Source: Apoda limacodes
Lineage: Eukaryota > Arthropoda > Insecta > Lepidoptera > Limacodidae
Direction: 5' to 3'
NCBI GenBank assembly: GCA_946406115.1
Contig: OX291557.1
Location: 9,828,501 to 9,892,500 of the forward strand
Length of the DNA: 64,000 nucleotides
Below the pieces are notes generated by a model, which saw only the letters and a program-made list of their open reading frames with translations, did no database searches and was not told the origin of the DNA. Below, one piece after another: positions 44,301 through 51,739 of this stretch; positions within the stretch are counted from its first letter, which is position 1, and each line of letters opens with the position of its first letter. A program made the translations under genes and the position numbers.

Positions 44301-47300
44301 AAATGATATCAGTGGAGTTAATCGATACGAAAAACATCTTATGTAGTCTACATCGACGAGACAAAAGATTTCTTTCCTTCGGTAGCAGAAGCGATCAAGA
44401 TTGGCCTTAGTCTACCCGTCACAACGTGCACAATAGAAAGATCTTTTAGCACACTGAGATGTGTTAAAACTTGAAATAGGTCCACAACAGGTGACGAGCG
44501 ACTGTCTGGATTATGCTTGTATAGTGTCCACCGAGGCAAGATAACCAAGGACAATAAAGATACCTTTATAGAAAACGTCAATAATAAGTTCGGTCAAAAA
44601 CCCCGCCGGCTGCAGTTGCTTTTTAAATGAGAATTGTGTAATTACTGCCTACTAATTATTGTGAATAAAAAAATGATTTCCAACAGACGGCTTTTTATTT
44701 CAATAATTCAATTGTTGATCCCGAGATTTCCAAGGGGTGCAAGTGCACCACCTGGCACCCCCTTGCGGCGCCCATGCTACACGCCCTTAATCTACAAGCC
44801 CTTACTTCCGCGCCTTAGTCAAAATATATGGCTTGGCCGTTTCGCTACCGTCACATGGACGTAAAGTGAAAAATTTATTCACTGCTTATTACTTTTCTGT
44901 TTTGCAAACAGTTCTTGTAGTTTACTTCTTTTTGTAAGTTGCTTTTGACAATACTTTTATTTTGTTCATATTTTCTTCCTTTTATTTGTGGTGTGTTTCT
45001 TCTAAATCGTAGGTTTTTACATGTTTAATAAGTCCACTATTGAAATCATATCCTGAGAATTTTGTTTATGTGTTATATTCTTGCTCTAAATTTTCCTCTG
45101 TTTTCAGGGTCTATTTTGGGCGCTAGCTTGCATATGGCTATTATATCCGGGTGTTAAAGTACCACATATTAAAGGAGAACCATATTCTGGCAACACCACT
45201 TATATGCCGTTGTACCATGATTATATGCCCATCGAGTTTGCTGTTAACGGCTAGTATCCCATTTTACATTAGACTTGTATACACTTGTATATCCATACTA
45301 TGTATATGGATATGCCAAATCTGAAAACTCAGTCATTGGTGGGCCAATTAATGCAAAAGATCGTAGCACATCAGTGGGCTGCAAAGCTATAAAAACTCAA
45401 TGCATCGGTCGTAGTACCTACCTACTGAATTTCTGGAGCAAATCTTTAATTATTAGGTACTTCCTCTCTCGTTTGAGCTCGTATACGAAATAAATGTAAG
45501 AGAACAGGGTAGCACCCCTAGCAGTCGTGTATCGTGTGTAGCAGTGACCATTTTTCTCAAAGAACTATTATGTAAAACTATTAAAAAGAGAGAGAGATAG
45601 AGTTGGCCGCAGCTAGATGCATTCGCAAGTTTGATATGCCTGGCGAAGATGGACAAATTTGACTGCCTAAGTAAGCGCCAAAAGTTTGACAACGACTTCA
45701 TGCATAACCAATTCTACTCTAGATTAGACCACTGTTAAACATTATTTCTTGCCTCATTACGCCGCGCTGCAGAAGACAGTGAAATGATTTCCATACAAAC
45801 TTCCTACCCCCATTCAACCCTTTCGGAATGAATTTTTCATAATGTTTTTAGTGCTCGCTTTTGTACAAAATTTCGAATCCATAATATATGTATCACTCAT
45901 TCAGTCAGTTAACTCTTTTGAAAAATGACGTCATACTTATATGACGTCACATGGCACATAGGTTGTCCCGTCGCTATTCTTAGTGTCAGTAGGACATTTA
46001 TGTACCTGCTGATTTTTTAAGAGATTCACCAAAAGGTAAATAAAACATTATTAACAGGTATAGTGAGCTGTTGTTTGACAATAGTAAATGTGATCTGCAT
46101 TTTCATGACGGCTATAATATTTCTGAAGATAAAAGAGATCGCCGCTCCCTATACCTCAACACCGGACCTACGACGATTCTGGGAGCAGGACATCAAGGTA
46201 GCTCGTGAAGCAAATCAAGACATGCGTCGGGCTGAAGAAGATGAACGTACAGAGTAAGCAAATATTTTTATCTTTTTAGGGTTCCATACTCAAAGGGTAA
46301 TTAACGGGTTCCTATTACTAAGACACCGCTGTCCGTCCGTCCGTCACCAGTATCTCATGAAATACCTTTTAACAACAAATACTAAAAACAGAATAAAATA
46401 AATATTTAAGAGGGCTCCTATACAACAAACGTGATTTTTTTGCTAGTTTTTGCTCGATATTGATAACGGCATCAGGTAGACGCTTGAAATATTCACAGAA
46501 TATTTACTTATATAGTCACTTTAAAAATAAATAATTAAATTAAAACTCCCATAAAACAAACTTGATTGCTTTGCCGTTTTTATAGATAATGGTACGGAAC
46601 CCTTCGCGCGCTAATCTGTGATTAAATTTCTGTTAAAATGAATATCTTAATAATTTCAATTAAAATTAGTAACGTTTTTAAAAAAAAACATGTTGAATTC
46701 ATTCATTTCAATGTTTCGAATTTTTCTTTCGCTACCCGATACGTATTTTTACATCTCGAGATTATTTTAATATACATTTACTTATACACAAACATTGGTA
46801 GGTATTACTACTAGTATATTATTATATATTCTGTGGTATTACATAACCCGCAATCTCTTTCACATCAAAGGTCTTGCTTCGCCTGTTCATAGTGTCATCG
46901 CGAAATTGTTTATCTATCGATACATGGTTCAAATGATAAAATACTGCAAGTATTATATTACAATTATCTTTATTTACTGTATACCTCTATCATGGTCATG
47001 CCGTCGCCGCTGAGTAATAACTTAGTTTATGTGATTTAAGTAGTATCGATTAAATGAAATCGTTAAAGCGAAGAAATTTTCATAAAACACATAAGGTTAT
47101 TTCTACCACTCAAGTAATTATTAAGGATCTATTGATCTATTATTAAATCACTTTCAATTTGCTGAATAGAATATAATTATATGGATGTTATTCAAATATA
47201 TAGACCATTGCTTTCGTTTATATCAATGCCATTGCTATGGAGTTTCACCTACAATATTTTTTTTTAATTTATGTATTTATATAACTATAAATTTCAATTA

Positions 47301-50300
47301 TTAAAAAGTACAAAAAAAATATGAGTAAAATTTAAAATAGACAAACGAAGCGCTAATGGACCATCAGTTCGACTGTGACGTCAAAGTATACGACAGCAAA
47401 TGCATTTTAGAAGGTGCACAACAGTGCAACAATCTTTTCTCACCCGGTGGTCAATAATCAAAACTACAGTCACCATATTGAAATGGTCAAAGAAAAATTC
47501 AAAAAGAAATCAAAATAAAAATAAAACTGAATAATAAATAAAAATAAATGTTTTTTTTTTTAAATCACCTTGATTCGATTAAAATTTACATCAGGGGAAG
47601 ATAAAACAGGACGTGTTACTATGTATTCATCTCAATTGTTTGTTAATTTTTTAACTCATTTTTATAAAAACATTTTTATTTAAAAAAAACTAGATGATTC
47701 ACTCCGTCCCCATACTTCAATTTTTTAAGATCCCTCAGGAAACTATACCTAGCGTACTTTGTGAGTGAGAACACACTGTCTTATTTCTATAGTAGGTACA
47801 GTACCTGTGCTGTTAGGAATTAGGAGGTAAGCATGTGACCAGATTGTCAGATTCATGTTGGAATCAAAAGACCATTGCTTGAGATTTTCTTTTAATAGAA
47901 AAACAGAAACTTTCAGGAAATTAAATAAAACAAAAACTAACACGGTTTTGCACTCGATCGATGATGTAAAACTATTTTTATGTGTATATCACAAGTATCA
48001 CATCACAACAGTCACAGATATTAATTATTACTTACTTAAATAGGTATTTTTTCAGGCTTGTACTCGATGATTTGAATCGTACGACAGATGATGACATAAA
48101 AGAGAAATTGGAAGCAGCTGTTCAAGAAGCCCTTGATGATGAGACTTACAGAAAAGTGAAAAGGATGAGCTATCAAAGCCACAACGCTGATGAGGTACGA
48201 ATTGTTACATCCCGACCTGCTATTCCAAAGTTCCACTATTCACTGAATGTGGTAGAAGTCATTTTAGATAATTAGATTTAAAAGTTGACAGTCATAAAAT
48301 TTCTAAACTGTATCTGAAATGGATTTACATCAGCGCAAGACTTACTCCCGATGAACTCAGAAACGCATGAGCAAAGGTTAATTAAAAAAAAAATAGTACC
48401 TAAATTTTGATTGTTTTTTAAATTAAACTATTTACATTGTAAATCTTGTTTATTAAGTGTTTCAATACAAAACATGTATTTATTAGTTGATAAACTATAA
48501 TATTATGTTTCGTTTGTGATTTTTAAAAGATTACCTAATGGACGCACGCAATAAAACAGTATTGTAATTAGTTTGTAAAGCTAATTTACTTGACGATTCG
48601 AAAGTGTTCTTAGTAACCCATTTGAATAAAAAGATTTTGATTTTGATTTTGAAAGATCCTATATGGCTCTTCAGACCAAATAACACAGCACGTAACAAAC
48701 TTTAGTTAAAAAGAATTTTTAATTTCTATTAGAAAACATAAATTCTAACTAGGAATGTACCTCTACTACAAAAAAGATGGTAGGATAGTAAAGAAATGTC
48801 AAAAACAAGTGGGAAATTCAAAAAACCGGCCAAGTGCGAGTCGGACTTGCGCACCAAGGGTTCCATACCTAATACCATTTACGTAATTTACAAACACAAA
48901 CAAAAAGTGTGCAGCTAAGCGGTCACCTATCCAATTACTGACCAAGCCCGACGTTGCTTAACTCTGAATATCGTTTCCAACAAATTAATATGTTACTGTT
49001 CCGTTTAAAAATAGCTAGATGGCGCGATTGGCTCGTCTTGGTGGGGGCACTACCATGCCCCCAGATTAGTATTCGCAATAGTATCGTTTTATTTTTTGTT
49101 TTTTATATAATTCATAAACTTATATTTAACTAGGTTTTGCCAGCGGCTTCGCCCGCCCTTAATTTGGTTATCGGCGTAGGATTCTTACGGCAACTCCTTA
49201 ATTATATAGACAAAAAAACCACTCACACTTCACGTTTTCTCTATTTATCTCTCTCAAAAATAATAAATAATATAACAACTAATGGATTAACTTTGCGATC
49301 TTGGTACTCCATACAAACTTTGAACATCCGTTTCACTCCGTTTAGGGGGTGAGTTTTGAAAAATTCTTTCTTAGCGCACGCCTACATCATAATAGCATTA
49401 TGTGTGCTAAATTTTCTGCTCGATCCGTCTAGTGGTTGGAGCTGAGCGTTGATAGATCAGTCAGGCTGTAACGGTTGCCTTTTATATATACAAGATACCT
49501 GTTCCACTCTTTCGTAAATGCGTCGCTGCATCGAAAAAATTGTTTTTACCCTCAATATGTTTCAGCGAGCTATCCAACGACACCCCACACTATGGGGTAG
49601 ACGATAAAAAAAATCATCCCTGCTTTACTTGTAGGGGAGGTACACAAAAAACATTTTTTCTCATTTTATTTTACCACTTTGACGGCCTAATTAATACGTG
49701 TAGCCATGCCAAATTACTGCTTTCTAAAGCACAAAGAATTTCGTACATTGACGTTTTACTTTTTAACCTGTAACCTGACCACTAAGGTCAAATAGTAGCA
49801 ATTTTTGATGACAGCAGTCGGTCATCGCATCTGTGCGAGCGCAACGGCAAATAACTATGCGCGTGCAACAGAGACAAATAGTCACTTCTAATCAAACCGG
49901 TTTATAATTTTAGTAATTGTTTTAATTGATATAAAATAAATAGTCCTTCGCAGTGCAATAGACAAATAATTTGCGCTGTAATTTCTGACTCTGCTCAACA
50001 GTGAAGTATGTGAACGCAAGCCGAAATTAGACTGACGGTCATGGAAAGCGAATATAAAGCAAGGTTGGAATGAGTTGAAGATGATGCCGCTTAAATAAAT
50101 GTCGTATTTGGCATCTGCATGTTCCTAATCAAACAAAAGGTATAAATCGCACCACGTAAGTTGAACCAAAATGGCGGTCGTCCGCGCAGGTACAGTTACG
50201 GTCAATAGTACTAACGAATGTTTCGTGCGTGGTCCGTAAATTTTCATGTAAAAAAATCTAGAACGCGAACTACAGAATTTAAAAATTATATGACATGAAG

Positions 50301-51467
50301 GTGATAAATAAAAGAATAAAAAATTACTACTAAAAAACTCAACAATTCAAAATCTTATTTCAGTGAATATTTCGCAGCCATCTAGTTAAATAAGCCAGCT
50401 AATTGGACGTGTTCTCATAGCATATCATGTTTAGCAATCATGTGAATCAATTTACTCTTTAGTTTACGTTTTATTTTACATTACAATTTTCTATCTATAA
50501 CTGTTTTTACGATAGAACAAAACAACGAAAATGTGTTTCTTCTATGGGGACCCCTCTTAAATTTTAACTTTTTATTATTTGTTAGATAAGCCCCCATTAT
50601 AACATATATTCTATGAATGCAGGTTTCTACCTATTTCGGTCTAAAAGATAGAGCCTTATAACGGTCGGACAGGCAGACAGACAGACAGCAGGGGCGGATC
50701 CAGTGGGGGGGCCCCCTAAGGACGGCCGAGGAAGAAATGAATTGTAACATTTTTTTAAATATATAAATGAATAAATCCACGAGCTGTGTCTATTGGGTTA
50801 CTTGGGTTTACTTGCGGGCATATTTAGCTATTCAAAAACTACACGAGCTAGGTTGATTGGGTAACTTACGTTTGCAGATTCAAAGTTCAAAAAATACCTT
50901 CAGATCTTATGATCGCCCCCCCCTAAGCTTTTGTTCTGGATCCGCCCTTGCGGACAGACAGATAGACAGACCGCAGCGTAGGCTTAGTAATAAGGCTCCG
51001 TTAGCACCCTCTGGGTACAGAACCCTAAAAAGTGTAAATATCTACTTATAAATACTAATTTCTGTGTGTTTCTTATCATTGTTTTTATTGCCTAGGTCAT
51101 TCGCAGCATAGGACTTCAATCCCGGACGCCAGTATCTCTTCTGTCGAGTCAAGTAAACTCCGGCGCAGCCACTCCATCCTCAAGTACCATGCCATTAAAA
51201 AACACCAACGTCGAAGATATAGCAGCACTAGACAAACTCTTGACCTCTATTTTAGGGATTGCCGAAAAACGAAATAAATCATTCCGTTCTCATCGTGGTA
51301 CCCCAAGGTCAAGTCACATGCCCGTTATTAACGAACTGAAGTCAACAGCGAAATCGGAATCGTGGCCGGAAAGAATGTTTGAGGACTCAGTAGTTCGAAG
51401 CGTCATTGGTAATCTTAAATCCAAGAGAGGATCAACGGCGGATGAACAGTTTCTGACTCCGAAATGA
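29104..51467 (+). CDS. DUF389 membrane protein, gene B (9 exons, 607 aa)
   Basis: Exons join as 29104-29355, 31060-31232, 34557-34697, 35258-35521, 38715-38859, 45108-45249, 46058-46253, 48056-48194 and 51096-51467. Phases agree at all junctions (1824 nt). Residues 1-84 are N-terminal and 85-141 a small sensor-like domain. The DUF389 core runs from about 174 to 400, with LVENN at 196-200, VSPLMGPV at 210-217 and SASLLPPVV at 315-323. The C-terminal tail from about 400 is charged, with a likely helical Glu/Lys/Arg-rich stretch at about 410-470. Hydrophobic segments suggest six or so membrane passes. Intron 6 needs a GC donor; the other introns are GT-AG. Gene B keeps more family core residues than gene A. 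Biochemical function is unknown. AATAAA signals lie 19 and about 262 nt after the stop. Confidence 0.85.
29349..29820 (+). repeat. 93-bp tandem repeat carrying the exon 1 splice donor
   Basis: Five units follow each other, each starting AAAGT|GTAAGTTA and ending CCGCCGCTATCTAGA. Donor-like sites fall at 29356, 29450 (GC instead of GT), 29543, 29636 and 29729, so the period is 93-94 bp. The first unit's donor is the real exon 1 donor. The open frame at 29501-29725 is a by-product of a unit length divisible by three. Confidence 0.9.
30195..30472 (+). pseudogene. LINE C-terminal fragment
   Basis: The frame 30254-30457 encodes RTLGLWNELPAKVFSKDY, FFKKEVIRFLKG and GVASVHRLR, the C-terminal end of a Jockey/CR1-like ORF2. 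Related pieces are at 9475-9662, 60410-60570 and 63240-63401. Gene B intron 1. Confidence 0.65.
30585..30775 (+). repeat. SINE-like repeat
   Basis: ACCGGCGTGAAATTTCTACG, TAGTTATTCCCGTGGGATC and the end TTTATAATATTAGTATGG define a short member of the 17015-17605 family. Confidence 0.55.
31060..31232 (+). CDS. Gene B exon 2 (residues 85-142)
   Basis: Acceptor TCCTTTTAG|ATTTTA, donor GTCAG|GTATAC. It encodes ILQELLIKLNVEHVVWLS through LTQLGIGVRWKS without the intron that splits gene A here. Confidence 0.8.
31600..31800 (+). repeat. LINE 3' tail
   Basis: GCTGAGTTTCTTGCCGGTTC, TTCTCAGTACAAGGTCTCCC and the terminal TTGAATTTGAATTTGA match the organisation of 60-236. Gene B intron 2. Confidence 0.5.
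32007..32641 (-). pseudogene. Penelope-like element reverse-transcriptase remnant
   Basis: Minus-strand frames show reverse-transcriptase motifs in order. VSFDIESLF is near 32515-32540 (usual D-V-x-S-L-F), then a frame-shifted stretch, then GSPVAPVIANIWMEHF near 32300-32345. FRLCKRYIDNI, standing for the usual R-Y-V-D-D, is near 32240-32270. The wording G-S-P-x-S-P-V-x-A-x-x-x-M-E fits Penelope-like elements better than LINEs. The usual second catalytic Asp is Asn and the frame is broken. A perfect 32-bp tandem duplication lies at 32574-32637 within it. The flanks to about 32900 have no recognisable domain. Confidence 0.6.
33367..33594 (+). other. Unassigned 75-codon open frame, probably repeat-borne
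   Basis: The frame has a basic start (NKTKKKEGKRNKRKF) followed by SSSSDSEMNLTPDL. It has no splice-supported link to gene B and sits in its intron 2 among repeats. A short palindrome, GCCATTCTAACG/TCAGAATGGC, lies just upstream at 33262-33283. I do not recognise a family. Confidence 0.3.
33884..34112. repeat. Foldback (long inverted repeat) element
   Basis: The left arm (about 33884-33980: AAGATGCACTAAAAAAGGTA, TAATTACTTATTTCTAAAAA) is the imperfect reverse complement of the right arm (about 34018-34112), with a loop of about 40 bp. Arms are about 95 bp. Non-autonomous, no ORF. Gene B intron 2. Confidence 0.75.
34557..34697 (+). CDS. Gene B exon 3 (residues 142-189)
   Basis: Acceptor TGTAACAG|GCGGAA, donor GCAGA|GTAAGT. 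It encodes a basic stretch, then VKQVVDGVRAGGELSFDYL, aligned with LRHAKAGSILTLDWL of gene A, at the start of the first membrane segment. Confidence 0.85.
35258..35521 (+). CDS. Gene B exon 4 (residues 189-277)
   Basis: Acceptor GTTGCAG|TTCCCT, donor GTCGCG|GTGGGT. It carries the DUF389 core: GLVENNASNIVAAMLVSPLM and GPVMSITFGTV, then a long hydrophobic stretch. The antisense frame 35204-35533 is a shadow. Confidence 0.9.
35693..36058 (+). repeat. CAAGTGCGAG dispersed repeat
   Basis: It starts ATCGGTCAAGTGCGAGTCGG and ends CGTATAACGTAACCCTAAAA, with GACGAACGGACGGACGGACA near the 3' side. Gene B intron 4. The 150-codon hydrophobic frame after it (36032-36484) begins inside the repeat and is not credible. 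Confidence 0.6.
36485..37930. other. No gene; intron with repeat scraps
   Basis: AGGGTTCCGTAGCGGCGC at 36772, TTAGGGTTCCATAGTTAAAT at 37687 and ACGGGACGTATGGCAACCC at 37395 are repeat pieces. No exon was seen. Confidence 0.4.
38004..38110. repeat. GC-rich perfect hairpin
   Basis: 38004-38026 and 38088-38110 are perfect 23-bp reverse complements (core GACGAGACGTGAAGCGGC). They enclose about 61 bp that includes the palindrome GCGCCGCGCGGCGC. It is an island of GC in an AT-rich intron (gene B intron 4). Probably a small foldback element. Confidence 0.8.
38385..38615 (+). repeat. tRNA-derived SINE
   Basis: CAGAGGGTGTGGTTGTGAG then TTCGATATCCGCACTGG, followed by GTCTGGGTGTATTTATGTA and GGACCAGATGGCGCTGCG, matches the copy at 13890-14145. 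Confidence 0.6.
38715..38859 (+). CDS. Gene B exon 5 (residues 277-325)
   Basis: Acceptor GTATTTTAG|CGGCAA, donor AATTGT|GTAAGA. It encodes NVRSLWMGVLWAL and IGIAISASLLPPVVN. Both junctions match gene A exon 6. Confidence 0.9.
38931..40690. mobile_element. 1.76-kb element with 133-bp terminal inverted repeats
   Basis: 38931-39063 and 40558-40690 are reverse complements over 133 bp, with one mismatch that I could find (GGAG versus GGAA). The ends are TAGTCTGGTCAACATGTACC. TAT flanks both sides (38928-38930, 40691-40693); TA duplication with a GTCTGG start is equally possible. A second inverted repeat lies inside (about 39067-39150 against 39276-39356). The body is extremely AT-rich, and the only longer frame (40267-40506, minus) is not recognised. 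The near-identical arms suggest a recent insertion of a non-autonomous DNA element. Gene B intron 5. Confidence 0.85.
41921..41958 (+). promoter_or_regulatory. TATA plus initiator promoter inside the hAT element
   Basis: TATATAAGGGGGCC starts at 41921 and is followed by GAGTCAGTCAGTT. The initiator TCAGT at 41950 puts its A at 31 bp from the TATA start, the usual distance. An AGTTC sequence about 27 bp further fits the DPE loosely. GCGAAAGAGAC and GTGAAAGAGAC repeats lie just upstream. It probably drives the transposase. Confidence 0.6.
42480..44628 (+). pseudogene. Broken hAT transposase (ZMYM1/TTF zinc-finger type)
   Basis: Motifs in order, in several frames: a TTF-type finger (TAYPWLAYSAQAKGPLRRTC) at about 42645-42705, HECAKSHANSQRH near 42780-42815, and THNLPLRGK near 42975-43000. 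YFSVLADETADISGTEQLS at about 43165-43225 contains the first catalytic Asp. GYDGCSTMAGRVGGVQK is near 43372-43425 and FHCASHILNLVVND near 43455-43497. The hAT C-terminal dimerisation motif TCTIERSFSTLRCVKT is near 44428-44472, followed at once by TGA where Trp is usual. At least four frameshifts or stops interrupt it. Inactive. Confidence 0.8.
45108..45249 (+). CDS. Gene B exon 6 (residues 326-373), GC donor
   Basis: Acceptor TGTTTTCAG|GGTCTA. It encodes GLFWALACIWLLYPGVK to EFAVN. The only end that keeps phase with the next exon is AACG|GCTAGT, a GC donor. Without splicing, a TAG follows within four bases. Confidence 0.75.
46058..46253 (+). CDS. Gene B exon 7 (residues 373-438)
   Basis: Acceptor TTAACAG|GTATAG, donor ACAGA|GTAAGC. 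It encodes a last hydrophobic segment (IVSCCLTIVNVICIFMT) and a charged stretch, IKVAREANQDMRRAEEDER. Phase 1 entry, phase 2 exit. Confidence 0.8.
46277..46612 (-). repeat. CAAGTGCGAG dispersed repeat, inverted
   Basis: From TTAGGGTTCCATACTCAAAG to GGTACGGAACCCTTCGCGCG. CGCTGTCCGTCCGTCCGTCA and AGACGCTTGAAATATTCACA are internal family marks. Gene B intron 7. From 46613 to 48055 nothing else was recognised. Confidence 0.6.
48056..48194 (+). CDS. Gene B exon 8 (residues 438-484)
   Basis: Acceptor TTTTTTCAG|GCTTGT, donor GATGAG|GTACGA. It encodes LVLDDLNRTTDDDIKEKLEA and onward to YRKVKRMSYQ; probably helical and acidic. Confidence 0.8.
48540..48655 (+). repeat. LINE 3' tail
   Basis: GACGATTCGAAAGTGTTC ... 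CCATTTGAATAAAAAGA ends in repeated TTTTGA units, a typical non-LTR tail. Gene B intron 8. Confidence 0.5.
48827..48905 (+). repeat. CAAGTGCGAG repeat, 5' fragment
   Basis: AACCGGCCAAGTGCGAGTCG then GACTTGCGCACCAAGGG starts the family, but the body breaks off after about 75 bp. Confidence 0.6.
48911..48992 (-). repeat. 5S-rRNA-derived SINE fragment, inverted
   Basis: AGCGGTCACCTATCCAATTA, CTGACCAAGCCCGACG and TTGCTTAACTCTGAATAT are the reverse complement of the 5S-like core at 2756-2830. Confidence 0.65.
49135..49492 (+). repeat. SINE-like repeat
   Basis: TTTTGCCAGCGGCTTCGCCC opens it. GGGGGTGAGTTTTGAAAAAT and GATCCGTCTAGTGGTTGGAG follow, and TTTTATATATACAAGAT ends it. Same family as 17015-17605. 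From 49493 to 50640 no exon or element was named. Confidence 0.6.
50640..51030 (+). repeat. CAAGTGCGAG repeat, 3' part, interrupted
   Basis: GGTCGGACAGGCAGACAGAC and GGCTTAGTAATAAGGCTCCG, then TACAGAACCCTAAAAAG, is the family's 3' half. A small element (50689-50950) is inserted in it. Confidence 0.55.
50689..50950. mobile_element. 262-bp MITE with CAGGGGCGGATCC ends
   Basis: The left end CAGGGGCGGATCCAG and right end CTGGATCCGCCCTTG are inverted repeats (12 of 13 terminal bases agree). The ends look hAT-like, but no clean 8-bp duplication is visible in the GACA-repeat target. No ORF. Confidence 0.65.
51096..51467 (+). CDS. Gene B exon 9, terminal (residues 485-607)
   Basis: Acceptor ATTGCCTAG|GTCATT. 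The Ser/Thr/Lys-rich tail includes ALDKLLTSILGIAEKRNKS and ends FLTPK, stop TGA at 51465-51467. The antisense frame 51314-51496 is a shadow. Confidence 0.8.
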   Translation, partial: VIRSIGLQSRTPVSLLSSQVNSGAATPSSSTMPLKNTNVEDIAALDKLLTSILGIAEKRNKSFRSHRGTPRSSHMPVINELKSTAKSESWPERMFEDSVVRSVIGNLKSKRGSTADEQFLTPK

Positions 51468-51485
51468 ACACTACATAACTCCTCT

Positions 51486-51491
51486 AATAAA
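51486..51491 (+). promoter_or_regulatory. Poly(A) signal of gene B
   Basis: AATAAA 19 nt after the gene B stop. Further AATAAA sites at 51729-51738 could give a longer 3' UTR. Confidence 0.5.
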
Positions 51492-51739
51492 TACAAACGA
51501 ATTTCCCACTTGTTTTTGACATTTACCGATCAATTACTGAGAAATTTTGTAGACATGCCTCAAGCCGAATATCTTTGGCTAAGTTCAAAGTTCAAAAGTC
51601 CTAAAAATGTTTTAACTAACCTTTGGTTACCAATAGGAATCAGACGGAGCGTTGTGAGATTTGTCCAAAATTATTACTACTACATTACTTTTAAAAAAAT
51701 ACAATTTACCTACGTTTTTATTCTTAAAAATAAATAAAC

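Larger units (their letters stand above)
41367..44776 (+). mobile_element. hAT DNA transposon (3410 bp) with intact 8-bp target duplication
   Basis: CTACACGC stands on both sides (41359-41366 and 44777-44784), and the ends are CATGGGCGCCG and CGGCGCCCATG. Subterminal CCAGGTGGTGCA is also repeated inverted near both ends. An 8-bp duplication is the hAT hallmark. Inside is a plus-strand ZMYM1/TTF-type hAT transposase, now broken, and a TATA plus initiator promoter. It lies in gene B intron 5. Confidence 0.9.

Noticed and set aside
45275..45701. Open frames on both strands after gene B exon 6
   Set aside because: They lie in the proposed GC-AG intron, overlap on opposite strands and show no conservation with gene A.
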